In this document: in pieces, positions 49,401-61,732 of the stretch
How positions within the stretch are numbered: position 1 is the stretch's first letter
Layout of the letters: each line of letters starts with the position of its first letter
Assembly (NCBI GenBank): GCA_016715245.1
Contig: JADKAS010000014.1
Span: 1 to 64,000 of the forward strand
Length of the DNA: 64,000 bases
Origin: Saprospiraceae bacterium
GTDB lineage: Bacteria > Bacteroidota > Bacteroidia > Chitinophagales > Saprospiraceae
Direction of reading: 5' to 3'
Made by a program: the position numbers and the translations under genes
Notes under the pieces: model-generated
Told to the model about the DNA's origin: nothing
Database searches by the model: none
What the model saw: the letters and a program-made list of their open reading frames with translations, nothing else

Positions 49401-52400
49401 CAGCTCATTTTGTATTTGATTCAAAGGATTACTACGATTCGGATGATGAAACCATCAATGCTATCCAGAACCCATCGATTGAAATAATCAAAACGGCAGT
49501 TCCGACTACCTACTCAACCTTAGGAGAAGAAGTGGAATATACCTTTGTAGTCACCAATACGGGCAATGTTACTCTAAGTAATGTAGAAGTTAACGATCCG
49601 TTATTTGGTCTTACTTTTGGACCCATCACCCTGGCTCCCAACAGTAGCCAAACTTATAACCACACGTATACGGTTACCCAAATGGCATTGGATACAGGAA
49701 GTGTGTACAATGTAGCCAGTGTAACTTCAGAAGACACCAATGGCAATCCAATAACTGACAACGATGATGAAACGATCACCGCCAATCAGAACCCGTCTGT
49801 TGAGTTGGTAAAATCGGCACTTCCAACTACCTACACAACCTTAGGAGAAGAAGTGGAATATACCTTTGTGGTGACCAATACGGGCAATGTTACTCTAAGT
49901 AATGTAGAAGTAACAGACCCATTATTTGGACTTACTTTTGGACCGATCACTCTGGCTCCCAACAGCAGTCAAACCTATAACCACACGTATACGGTTACAC
50001 AAATGGCTTTGGATACCGGAAGTGTGTACAATGTAGCGAGTGTTACTTCAGAAGACACGAATGGCAATCCGGTAAATGACAGCGATGATGAAACGATCAC
50101 GGCAGATCAAAACCCATCGATAGAGATCGTTAAATCTGCCCTTCCAACTACCTACTCAACCCTGGGAGAAGAAGTGGAATATACCTTTGTGGTGACCAAT
50201 ACGGGCAATGTTACCCTAAGTAATGTAGAAGTAAACGATCCATTGTTTGGACTTACTTTTGGACCGATCACTCTGGCTCCCAACAGCAGTCAAACCTATA
50301 CCCACACGTATACCGTTACCCAAATGGCTTTGGATACCGGAAGTGTGTACAATGTAGCCAGTGTTACTTCAGAAGACACCAATGGCAATCCGGTAAATGA
50401 CAGTGATGATGAAACGATCACCGCCAATCAGAACCCGTCTGTTGAGTTGGTAAAATCGGCACTTCCAACTACCTACTCAACCTTAGGAGAAGAAGTGGAA
50501 TATACCTTTGTGGTGACCAATACGGGTAATGTTACCCTAAGTAATGTAGAAGTAAACGATCCATTGTTTGGACTTACTTTTGGACCGATCACTCTGGCTC
50601 CCAACAGCAGCCAAACCTATACCCACACGTATACAGTTACACAAATGGCATTGGATACAGGAAGTGTGTACAATGTAGCGAGTGTTACTTCAGAAGACAC
50701 CAATGGCAATCCGGTAACTGACAGCGATGATGAAACGATCACGGCAGATCAGAATCCATCAATAATACTGGTAAAATCGGCCCTTCCAACTATATATTCA
50801 ACCTTAGGAGAAGAAGTGGAATATACCTTTGTGGTCACCAATACGGGCAATGTTACTCTAAGTAATGTAGAAGTTAACGATCCGTTATTTGGACTTACCT
50901 TTGGACCGATCACCCTGGCTCCCAACAGTAGCCAAACCTATACCCACACCTATACGGTTACCCAAATGGCATTGGATACCGGAAGTGTGTACAATGTAGC
51001 CAGTGTTACTTCAGAGGACACCAATGGCAATCCGGTAATGACAGTGATGATGAAACCATCACCGCAGATCAGAATCCATCAATAATACTGGTAAAATCGG
51101 CACTTCCAACTATATATTCAACCTTAGGAGAAGAAGTGGAGTATACCTTTGAGGTGACCAATACGGGCAATGTTACTTTAAGTAATGTAGAAGTAAACGA
51201 TCCATTGTTTGGTCTTACTTTTGGACCGATCACCCTGGCTCCCAACAGTAGCCAAACCTATACCCACACGTATACGGTTACACAAATGGCTTTGGATACA
51301 GGAAGTGTGTACAATGTAGCCAGTGTTACTTCAGAAGATACTAATGGCAATCAGATATCTGATACGGATGATGAAGTTATAGTTGCCATTCAATCACCTT
51401 ATTTGGAGTTGGTAAAATCTGCCCTTCCGACTGCCTACTCAACCCTGGGAGAAGAAGTGGAATATACCTTTGTGGTGACCAATACGGGTAATGTTACCCT
51501 AAGTAATGTAGAAGTAAACGATCCATTATTTGGACTTACTTTTGGACCGATCACTCTGGCTCCCAACAGCAGTCAAACCTATAACCACACGTATACGGTT
51601 ACACAAATGGCATTGGATACCGGAAGTGTGTACAATGTAGCCAGTGTTACTTCAGAAGACACCAATGGCAATCCGGTCAATGACAGTGATGATGAAACGA
51701 TCACCGCTGATCAGAACCCATCGATTGAAATTATCAAAACGGCCCTTCCTACTACCTACTCAACCTTAGGAGAAGAAGTGGAATACAGTTTTGTGGTTAA
51801 TAATACGGGTAATGTAACCCTTACAAATATAGAGGTTACTGATCCACTTTTCGGACTGACGTTCGGACCCATCTCGCTGGTACCCAATGAAAGTGAAACT
51901 TTCACGTATACCTATACAGTTACCCAAGCAGCTATTGATACCGGTAGTGTATATAACGTAGCAACTGCTACTGCAGAAGACACCAACGGTGGACCGGTAA
52001 CGGACAGTGATGATGAAACCATTACGGCTGATCAGAACCCATCGATTGAAATTATCAAAACGGCTGTTCCTACTATATACTCTACACTTGGAGAAGAAGT
52101 GGAATATACCTTTGTGGTGACCAATACGGGCAATGTAACTTTAACCAATGTAGAAGTTACTGACCCACTTTTCGGACTTACTTTTGGACCGATCACCCTG
52201 GCTCCCAACAGCAGTCAAACCTATACCCATACGTATACGGTTACCCAAATGGCTTTGGACACCGGAAGCGTGTACAATGTAGCGAGTGTTACTTCAGAAG
52301 ACACCAATGGAAATCCAATAAATGACAACGATGATGAAACGATCACTGCCAATCAGAACCCATCGATTGAAATTATCAAAACGGCTGTTCCTACTATATA

Positions 52401-55400
52401 CTCTACACTTGGAGAAGAGGTGGAATATAGTTTTGTGGTTAATAATACGGGTAATGTAACCCTTGCAAACGTAGAGGTTACTGACCCACTTTTCGGACTT
52501 ACGTTTGGACCGATCACCCTGGCTCCCAACAGCAGTCAAACCTATACCCATACGTATACCGTTACCCAAATGGCTTTGGATACCGGAAGTGTGTACAATG
52601 TAGCGAGTGTTACTTCAGAAGACACCAATGGCAATCCGGTCAATGACAGCGATGATGAAACGATCACAGCAGATCAAAACCCGTCTATAGAGTTCGTTAA
52701 ATCGGCACTTCCAACTACCTACTCAACCCTGGGAGAAGAAGTGGAATATACCTTTGTGGTGACCAATACGGGCAATGTTACTCCTAAGTAATGTAGAAGT
52801 AAACGATCCGTTATTTGGACTTACTTTTGGACCGATCACCCTGGCTCCTAACAGCAGTCAAACCTTTACCCACACGCATACGGTTACCTAAATGGCTTGG
52901 ATACCGGAAGTGTACAATGTAGCCAGTGTTACTCTCAGAAGACACCAATGGCAATCCAATAAATGACAGTGATGATGAAACGATCACGGCAGATCAGAAT
53001 CCATCAATAATACTGGTAAAATCGGCACTTCCAACTATATATTCAACCTTAGGAGAAGAAGTGGAGTATACCTTTGTGGTGACCAATACGGGCAATGTCA
53101 CCCTAAGTAATGTAGAAGTAAACGATCCGTTGTTTGGACTTACGTTTGGACCGATCACCCTTGCTCCCAACAGCAGCCAAACCTATACCCACACATATAC
53201 GGTTACCCAAACGGCATTGGATACCGGAAGTGTGTACAATGTAGCCAGTGTAACTTCAGAAGATACGAATGGCAATCCGGTAACTGACAGTGATGATGAA
53301 ACGATCACCGCCAATCAGAACCCGTCTGTTGAGTTGGTAAAATCGGCACTTCCAACTACCTACTCAACCCTTGGAGAAGAAGTGGAATATACCTTTGTGG
53401 TCACCAATACGGGTAATGTTACTCTAAGTAATGTAGAAGTTAACGATCCATTGTTTGGACTTACTTTTGGACCGATCACCCTGGCTCCCAACAGCAGTCA
53501 AACCTATACCCACACGTATACGGTTACCCAAATGGCCCTTGACACAGGAAGTGTGTACAATGTAGCCAATGTTACTTCAGAAGACACCAATGGCAATCCA
53601 ATAAATGACAGTGATGATGAAACGATCACGGCCAATCAGAACCCGTCTGTTGAGTTAGTAAAATCGGCCCTTCCGACTACCTACTCAACCTTAGGAGAAG
53701 AAGTGGAATATACCTTTGTGGTGACCAATACGGGCAATGTAACTTTGACAAATATAGAAGTTAACGATCCGTTATTTGGTCTTACGTTTGGACCTATTAC
53801 CCTTGCTCCCAACAGCAGCCAAACCTATACCCACACGTATACCGTTACCCAAATGGCTTTGGATACAGGCAGTGTGTACAATGTAGCCAGTGTTACTTCA
53901 GAAGACACGAATGGCAATCCAATAAATGACAGTGATGATGAAACGATCACAACCAATCAGAACCCGTCTGTTGAGTTGGTAAAAGCTGCCCTTCCGACTA
54001 CCTACTCAACCCTGGGAGAAGAAGTAGAATATACCTTTGTGGTCACCAATACGGGTAATGTTACTCTAAGTAATGTAGAAGTTAACGATCCATTGTTTGG
54101 ACTTACTTTTGGACCTATTCCCTGGCTCCCAACAGCAGCCAAACCTATGAACGATCACGCCAATAGAATCCTCTGTTGAGCAAAATGGCCACTATATATT
54201 AACGGAGAAGAACCGGAATACCGGTGTGTACTTTAACCAAGTGAGTTCCACAATGTAGCCAGTGTAACTTCAGAAGACACGAATGGCAATCCGGTAAATG
54301 ACAGCGATGATGAAACGATCACCGCCAATCAGAACCCGTCTGTTGAGTTGGTAAAATCGGCACTTCCAACTATATATTCAACCTTAGGAGAAGAAGTAGA
54401 ATATACCTTTGTGGTGACCAATACGGGCAATGTTACTCTAAGTAATGTAGAAGTTAACGATCCATTATTTGGACTTACGTTTGGACCTATTACCCTTGCT
54501 CCCAACAGCAGCCAAACCTATACCCATACGTATACGGTTACCCAAATGGCCCTTGATACAGGTAGTGTGTACAATGTAGCCAGTGTTACCTCAGAAGACA
54601 CCAATGGCAATCCAATAACTGACAACGATGATGAAACGATCACGGCCAATCAGAACCCGTCTATTGAATTGGTAAAAGCTGCCCTTCCGACTATATACTC
54701 AACCCTGGGAGAAGAAGTGGAATATACCTTTGTGGTGACCAATACAGGCAATGTTACTCTAAGTAATGTAGAAGTTAACGATCCGTTATTTGGACTTACG
54801 TTTGGACCGATCACCCTGGCTCCCAACAGCAGTCAAACCTTTACCCACACCTATACGGTTACCCAAATGGCTTTGGATACCGGAAGTGTGTACAATGTAG
54901 CCAGTGTTACCTCAGAAGACACCAATGGCAATCCAATAAATGACAGTGATGATGAAACGATCACGGCAGATCAGAATCCATCAATAATACTGGCAAAATC
55001 AGCCCTTCCGACTACCTACTCAACCTTAGGAGAAGAAGCGGAATACAGTTTTGTGGTGACCAATACGGGCAATGTTACCCTAAGTAATGTAGAAGTAAAC
55101 GATCCGTTGTTTGGACTTACCTTTGGACCTATCACTCTGGCTCCCAACAGCAGCCAAACCTATACCCACACCTATACGGTTACACAAATGGCTTTGGATA
55201 CCGGAAGTGTGTACAATGTAGCTGGTGTAACTTCAGAAGACACCAATGGCAATCCAATAACTGACAGTGATGATGAAACGATCACGGCAGATCAAAACCC
55301 ATCGATAGAGATCGTTAAATCTGCCCTTCCGACTACCTACTCAACCCTGGGAGAAGAAGTGGAATATACCTTTGTGGTCACCAATACGGGTAATGTTACT

Positions 55401-58400
55401 CTAAGTAATGTAGAAGTTAACGATCCATTGTTTGGACTTACTTTTGGACCGATCACCCTGGCTCCCAACAGCAGTCAAACCTATACCCACACGTATACCG
55501 TTACCCAAATGGCCCTTGACACAGGAAGTGTGTACAATGTAGCCAGTGTTACTTCAGAAGACACCAATGGCAATCCGGTCAATGACAGTGATGATGAAAC
55601 GATCACGGCAGATCAAAACCCATCGATAGAGATCGTTAAATCGGCACTTCTGACTACCTACTCAACCCTTGGAGAAGAAGTAGAATATACCTTTGTGGTG
55701 ACCAATACGGGTAATGTTACTCTAAGTAATGTAGAAGTTAACGATCCATTGTTTGGACTTACTTTTGGACCGATCACCCTGGCTCCCAACAGCAGTCAAA
55801 CCTATACCCACACGTATACGGTTACCCAAATGGCCCTTGATACAGGAAGTGTGTACAATGTAGCCAGTGTTACTTCAGAAGACACCAATGGCAATCCGGT
55901 AACTGACAGCGATGATGAAACCATCATGGCCAATCAGAACCCGTCTGTTGAGTTAGTTAAATCGGCACTTCCAACTACCTACTCAACCTTAGGAGAAGAA
56001 GTGGAATATACCTTTGTGGTGACCAATACGGGTAATGTTACCCTAAGTAATGTAGAAGTAACAGACCCATTATTTGGACTTACTTTTGGACCGATCACTC
56101 TGGCTCCCAACAGCAGCCAAACCTATACCCACACGTATACCGTTACCCAAATGGCATTGGACACAGGAAGTGTGTACAATGTAGCCAGTGTTACTTCAGA
56201 AGACACCAATGGCAATCCGGTCAATGACAGTGATGATGAAACGATCACCGCCAATCAGAACCCGTCTGTTGAGTTAGTAAAATCGGCACTTCCGACTACC
56301 TACTCAACCTTAGGAGAAGAAGTGGAATATACCTTTGTGGTGACCAATACGGGTAATATTACCCTAAGTAATGTAGAAGTAACAGACCCATTATTTGGAC
56401 TTACTTTTGGACCGATCACCCTGGCTCCCAACAGCAGTCAAACCTATACCCATACGTATACGGTTACCCAAATGGCCCTTGACACAGGAAGCGTGTACAA
56501 TGTAGCGAGTGTTACTTCAGAAGACACCAATGGAAATCCAATAAATGACAACGATGATGAAACGATCACCGCAGATCAAAACCCATCGATAGAGATCGTT
56601 AAATCGGCACTTCCGACTACCTACTCAACCCTGGGAGAAGAAGTGGAATATACCTTTGTGGTGACCAATACGGGCAATGTTACTCTAAGTAATGTAGAAG
56701 TTAACGATCCATTATTTGGACTTACGTTTGGACCGATCACTCTGGCTCCCAACAGCAGCCAAACCTATACCCATACCTATACGGTTACCCAAATGGCATT
56801 AGATACAGGAAGTGTGTACAATGTAGCCAGTGTTACTTCAGAAGACACCAATGGCAATCCGGTAACTGACACGGATGATGCAACGATCACGGCCAATCAG
56901 AACCCGTCTGTTGAGCTGGTAAAATCGGCCCTTCCAACTATATATTCAACCTTAGGAGAAGAAGTGGAATATACCTTTGTGGTCACCAATACGGGCAATG
57001 TTACTCTAAGTAATGTAGAAGTAAACGATCCGTTATTTGGACTTACCTTCGGACCGATCACCCTGGCTCCCAACAGTAGCCAAACCTATACCCACACCTA
57101 TACGGTTACCCAAATGGCATTGGATACCGGAAGTGTGTACAATGTAGCCAGTGTTACTTCAGAGGATACGAATGGTAATCCAATAACTGACAGCGATGAT
57201 GAAACCATCACTGCCAATCAGAACCCTTTACTTCAGTTACTGAAAGAGGGTGTTTTTAATGATGAAAATGGAGATGGATTTGCAGAACCAGGAGAGACAG
57301 TAACTTTTTCTTTTTTAGTAACTAACCAAGGGAATGTAACCCTTAACAATTTGTTTATTACCGACCCTGTAATTGGAATTAATTCTTTAGCTGTTACCCC
57401 TGGTATTTTGTCGCCAGGTCAATCCGGAGTTGCTAATGCTTCCTATATACTAACACCTGAAGTTATAGAAAGTGGAGGTATATACAACATCGCAGAGGTT
57501 ACCGGAACAACAAGAAATTCTACGATTGTACGAAGTCCTTCAAATGACCCGACACCATTGGATCCAATGAACCCTGATTACAATGATCAATGTCCAAACT
57601 GTACGTTTATAAATCTTAAAAGACCATCTTCCGTTTCCAATTTTGTTTGGCATGACATAGACGGAAATGGGATACAAAATCCTGAAGAACCGGGCATTCC
57701 AAATACGTATGTACATTTGTATTTAGCTGATGGTACTTACCTGAGAAGTGTACTTACCAATAGCGGAGGTTTTTATCTGTTTGATTATGTTGTGCCAGGT
57801 AATTATCAAATAAGGTTTGATATTCCACCTTCTTATACTCCCACATTCCGCAATGTAGGAAATCTAAACAATGATAGTAATATAGACCAACAGGGATTAA
57901 CCGGAATTTTCACTCTTGAACCTGAAACTCATTTGTCAGATATAGATGCAGGATTTTATCAATGCGCTTCTATTGGAGAATTGATTTGGTATGATTCAAA
58001 TAAAAATGATATTGAGGATGATATTGAAAATGGTATTAATGGTTTGCAGGTTTTATTATGGAGAAATCACTTTGGAAGCTGGATTATCTGGGATGACGTA
58101 ACATCCGGGCATAAACCGGGAACACCTTCTGATGATGGTTACTGGAAGTTTTGTGCTCCTCCCGGACAATATTATGTACAAGTTGTAATGCCGCCTCTTG
58201 GTTTGGTAAGAGCAAGACCAAATGTAGGTAACAATCCAAACAAAGACAGTGATTTAAATAATGCAAATGGAGTATTAACAACCTCATCATTTTATATATC
58301 ATCCGGGCAGACTAAGTTGGATCTTGCCGGCGGATTTTATCCAATGGGAGTCACCGGAAACCTGGTTTGGTTTGACGAAAATCAAAATGGTATTCAGGAT

Positions 58401-59276
58401 CTAAGTGAGTCTGTTGCTGAAGGAGTCGATGTTACGGCATTTGATGTACAAACCGGTATTGCTTTAAGAACAACCACAACAGATCAAAATGGTTTGTATG
58501 AATTGGATTATCTTGAAAAAAGGAATATATTTATTAAATTTGATTTACCTGCTAATCTGGGACAATATAATCCGACCATACCGGGAATCGGTACGGATGA
58601 ATTTGACAGTGATGTGGATGGTTCATTTGGTTTGATGACCACAAGGGCGTTCCAGATGCAGTCAGGAATGATTAAAGAAAACATAGATTTGGGACTTGTT
58701 TTGGGACCGCTGCCCGTAGAATGGGGAAAAGTTTTTGTAGAAAAGACGGATGAAGGCCATAATGTACGTTGGTCTACGCTTCAGGAAGTTAATTCAAGTT
58801 ATTTTGTTGTAGAACGAAAATTTGAAGGACAAAAAGAATTTACAACAGTTTCACCAAAGATTCCTGCAAGAGGCCATAGCAAGGAAAAAAATTGGTATAC
58901 ATATCTTGACACAGATATTTCTGAAAAAGGGTTCTATTATTACAGAATTAAACAATTCGATCTGGATGGAAAAGAAATCGTGAGTGAAATAGTTTCCATA
59001 AAAGTAAAAGATGAATTTAATATTGAAGTGTATCCAAATCCGGCTGTCAACGATGTTAACATTGATATGATTCTGGAGGAAGATGTTAAAATTACCCTCT
59101 CTCTTTATGATAATGAAGGTAAATTTGTGCGAAACCTATTCGAAGATGTTTTCATTGAAAAGGGTAATTTTAATTATCATTTTACTTTTAAAAACGAAGC
59201 GGCAGGATTGTACAATCTGGTATTCCAGACAGAAAATACCAGAGTAGAAAAGAGGTTAATTAAAATAGACAAATAA
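43435..59276 (+). CDS. Giant T9SS-exported RCC1/DUF11 repeat surface protein (about 5,300 codons, interrupted)
   Basis: ATG 43435 gives a signal peptide (TLIFCLIFIFF...MKAQC); GTG 43333 and ATG 43363 are in-frame alternatives. The N-terminal region (about 43,500-44,800) resembles RCC1-type propeller repeats (LKSDGTLWTWGAE, YALGHNSRKQLG). Then come one divergent and about 37 near-identical DUF11 units of 107 residues, a last divergent DUF11 unit, three SdrD-B-like units (WHDIDGNGIQNP, WYDSNKNDIED, WFDENQNGIQD), and a type A T9SS sorting domain (EVYPNPAVND to the end). The frame is broken near 45853, 46315, 51031, 52783, 52885-52936 and 54115-54250. Most breaks are single-base differences from the repeat consensus, so they are probably assembly or read errors. 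The design is that of a long surface stalk or adhesin. Confidence 0.85.
45427..57221 (+). repeat. 321-bp tandem repeat array (about 37 DUF11 units)
   Basis: The period is exactly 321 bases, as seen from successive starts at 45427 and 45748. Units begin NPS(I/V)E(I/L)VKSALP and end DDETITA(D/N)Q. Variable positions come in a few classes (SIEIVK, SVELVK, SIILVK, SIEIIK), shuffled among units together with synonymous codon variants such as GCTTTGGATACC and GCCCTTGACACA. Two units at about 48,960-49,490 are strongly divergent. One unit near 47,030 lacks 41 codons in frame. Confidence 0.92.
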
Positions 59277-59287
59277 ATAAAAGTGAT

Positions 59288-59327
59288 AAGTGTAAAAAGG
59301 TTGAAAAAACTTTTTTACACTTTTTTA
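59288..59327 (+). terminator. Rho-independent terminator of the giant gene
   Basis: AAGTGTAAAAAGGTT and AACTTTTTTACACTT form a 15-base stem (one G-T pair) with a short A-rich loop, followed by TTTT. It begins 12 bases after the stop codon. The symmetric A/T flanks could also serve cysQ on the other strand. Confidence 0.82.
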
Positions 59328-59339
59328 TGTAAATATCTC

Positions 59340-60116
59340 TTAAAAATATTTTTTAGATGAAGCAATAAAATAGGGTAGTTTAAGATTTTTTTTGTTGTAT
59401 TGTAATGGTTTTTTACCGTACAATGTGACCAAAGATCCTCCGGCTTCCTCGATGATGATTTGTCCTGCTGCCATGTCCCATTCGTAGAGATGGGCCAAAC
59501 GGGGATAAACATCGGCCAAACCTTCTGCAATTGCTAATATTTTTAATGAACTTCCGGTTTCTATTAATATTTTATTTTTAATTTTTTCAAGATAACGGGA
59601 AGTATTAATGTCTTTGTGAAAACGACTTACCGTTATTCTTTTTGTTTTTTGTGGGGCTGGATATTTTGAAACGGAAATAAATTCCGGTATGTTGTCTTTG
59701 ATTTTGTAAGCACCTTTTCCTTTGATGGCAAAATAAGTAATTCCTTGTTCAGGTATGTGTACAAATCCTGCAACCGGAATATGTTTTTGAACCAAAGCGA
59801 TGTTTAAAGTAAATTCTCCGGTTTGGTTTATAAATTCTCTGGTTCCGTCCAAAGGGTCTACAATCCAACAATAATCCCAGTTTTTTCTGATAGAATAATC
59901 AGGAACGTCGGATTCTTCTGAAATGACAGGAATATCTGGAAAATATTCTTTTAATCTTTTTTCAATAATAAAATTAGAGGCTAAATCTGCTTCTGTTACA
60001 GGGCTGAAGTCTTTTTTATTTTGTATTTTTGTACCTGGTTTTTTATATAAACCCATTATTACATCTGAAGCTTCGTTGCAAATATTTAAAATCTTTAGAA
60101 TATCAATATCAACCAT
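59340..60116 (-). CDS. cysQ: 3'(2'),5'-bisphosphate nucleotidase
   Basis: A 258-residue inositol-monophosphatase-fold enzyme that converts adenosine 3',5'-bisphosphate (PAP) to AMP. It carries SPVTEADLASN, ISEESD, IVDPLDGTREF with the metal-binding Asp residues, and YEWDMAAGQIIIEEAGG. The DGTREF form, rather than DGTxNF of inositol monophosphatases, supports CysQ. It is convergent with the giant gene and divergent from galE. No sulfate-assimilation genes are adjacent. Confidence 0.9.
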   Translation of the reverse strand: MVDIDILKILNICNEASDVIMGLYKKPGTKIQNKKDFSPVTEADLASNFIIEKRLKEYFPDIPVISEESDVPDYSIRKNWDYCWIVDPLDGTREFINQTGEFTLNIALVQKHIPVAGFVHIPEQGITYFAIKGKGAYKIKDNIPEFISVSKYPAPQKTKRITVSRFHKDINTSRYLEKIKNKILIETGSSLKILAIAEGLADVYPRLAHLYEWDMAAGQIIIEEAGGSLVTLYGKKPLQYNKKNLKLPYFIASSKKYF

Positions 60117-60229
60117 ATGGCAAAATTACGTTTTATTTCAATTAGCATACGTATTGGAATAAATTAAAGTAATCGTTACCGAATTTTGTACAAACTTCTG
60201 ATATTAAACCTCAGAAAATAATTCATATA

Positions 60230-61255
60230 ATGACAAAAAAAATTTTAGTTACCGGAGGCACCGGATATATTGGAAGTCATACTTTAATAGATTTAATTGA
60301 AAATCAATTTATACCTATATCCGTTGACAATGGATACAACTCTGATGTTTCCGTTTTAAAGAAAGTAGAACAGCTCACAGGTCATAAAATAAAACATTAC
60401 AATATAGATTTATGTGATGTAAATTTATCTGAACAAATATTTATTGAAAACCCGGATATATCGGGAATCATTCATTTTGCGGCACTTAAAGCTGTCGGAG
60501 AATCCACTGAAATCCCTTTAAAGTACTACAAGAATAATTTAATAAGTCTCATGAATATTCTTGAATTATCAGATAAATATAATGTCAAAGCTTTTATTTT
60601 CAGTTCTTCATGTACTGTATACGGGGAAGGACAACTGAGTCCTATAGACGAAAATGCATCTCTTGCATGGGCGAGTTCTCCTTATGGCAGTACCAAACAA
60701 TTCAGCGAACAAATTATAAAGGATTATACTCTGACTACACATTTCCAATCTGTTTTACTAAGATATTTTAATCCAGCCGGTGCTCACCCTTCAGGGTTAA
60801 TGGGCGAATCGCCCAAAAACATTGCATTAAATTTAGTACCGGTCATTACGGAAACGGCTATTGGAAAAAGGCAAAAGATGACCGTCTACGGAGAGGATTA
60901 TGACACCAGAGATGGTACCTGTATTCGTGATTATATTCATGTTTGTGATTTGGCAAATGCCCATACACTGGCATTACAATATGTGCTGGATAATCAGCAA
61001 ATAGAAAAGACAGATGTATTTAACCTGGGTATAGGTGAAGGTTTGACAGTGCTTGAAATGATTAAAGCATTTGAAAAAATAAGCAAAACGTCTCTGAATT
61101 ATTTCGTAGGAAAAAGAAGACCCGGTGATATTCAGGCTATTTATGCTGATAATAAAAAAGCCAGGGATATATTGGGGTGGAAACCAAAAAACAATGTTGA
61201 AGACATTATGCGTTCGGCATGGATCTGGGAGCAAAACAAAAGTAAAAATTTATAA
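60230..61255 (+). CDS. galE: UDP-glucose 4-epimerase
   Basis: A 341-residue extended SDR that interconverts UDP-glucose and UDP-galactose. VTGGTGYIGSH binds NAD, HFAALKAVGES follows, the catalytic Ser lies in SSSCTVYG, and SPYGSTK supplies Tyr and Lys. YFNPAGAH, and GTCIRDYIHVCDLA in the substrate domain, are diagnostic of GalE. It could also act on UDP-GlcNAc. It supplies galactose-type sugars for surface glycans. Its 3' end overlaps the convergent cdd gene by six bases. Confidence 0.93.
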   Translation: MTKKILVTGGTGYIGSHTLIDLIENQFIPISVDNGYNSDVSVLKKVEQLTGHKIKHYNIDLCDVNLSEQIFIENPDISGIIHFAALKAVGESTEIPLKYYKNNLISLMNILELSDKYNVKAFIFSSSCTVYGEGQLSPIDENASLAWASSPYGSTKQFSEQIIKDYTLTTHFQSVLLRYFNPAGAHPSGLMGESPKNIALNLVPVITETAIGKRQKMTVYGEDYDTRDGTCIRDYIHVCDLANAHTLALQYVLDNQQIEKTDVFNLGIGEGLTVLEMIKAFEKISKTSLNYFVGKRRPGDIQAIYADNKKARDILGWKPKNNVEDIMRSAWIWEQNKSKNL

Positions 61256-61732
61256 AAAACTTGAATCAAAACTTAGGGGTAAAATATCCTGTACGGAATT
61301 AAGTTCGTATATGGTTTTGCTGTCAGAAGTCAATAAAATACGAATCGGATTTTTGAATCTTTGTTCGAATTCTGCAATAACCTGCCGGCAAGCTCCACAA
61401 GGAGAAACAGGAGTTGTTATGGCTTTTTTTTCATTTTTTATAACAATGGCAAGCGTCTCAGGTGCTACGTATGGAGAATAAACTGCGGCATTATACAGTG
61501 CTACTCTTTCACCACACATACAAAGCGGGTAACTTGCATTTTCCTGATTACATCCGGCATAAGTGGAACCGTCCTTTAATCTTACAGCGGCGCCAACCTT
61601 GAACTGTGAATAGGGAGCATATGCATGATCGAGTTGTGTTATGGCGTATGCTATCAAATTTTGGTCTACTTGTGGAAGACTTTCCAACCCATGGTGAATA
61701 ATATAGCTTGACTCTATCTTTTTTATTTCCAT
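61250..61732 (-). CDS. cdd: Cytidine deaminase
   Basis: A 160-residue zinc enzyme deaminating cytidine and deoxycytidine. YSQFKVGAAV is the N-terminal family motif, CMCGERVAL holds a zinc Cys and the catalytic Glu, and PCGACRQV holds the other two zinc Cys residues. Its length is that of the homotetrameric type. The small overlap with galE at the 3' ends is a convergent arrangement. Confidence 0.93.
   Translation of the reverse strand: MEIKKIESSYIIHHGLESLPQVDQNLIAYAITQLDHAYAPYSQFKVGAAVRLKDGSTYAGCNQENASYPLCMCGERVALYNAAVYSPYVAPETLAIVIKNEKKAITTPVSPCGACRQVIAEFEQRFKNPIRILLTSDSKTIYELNSVQDILPLSFDSSFL

Noticed and set aside
45427..57221. Long regular repeats as a possible CRISPR array
   Set aside because: The 321-base units are fully coding DUF11 domains without unique spacers, and no cas genes are present.
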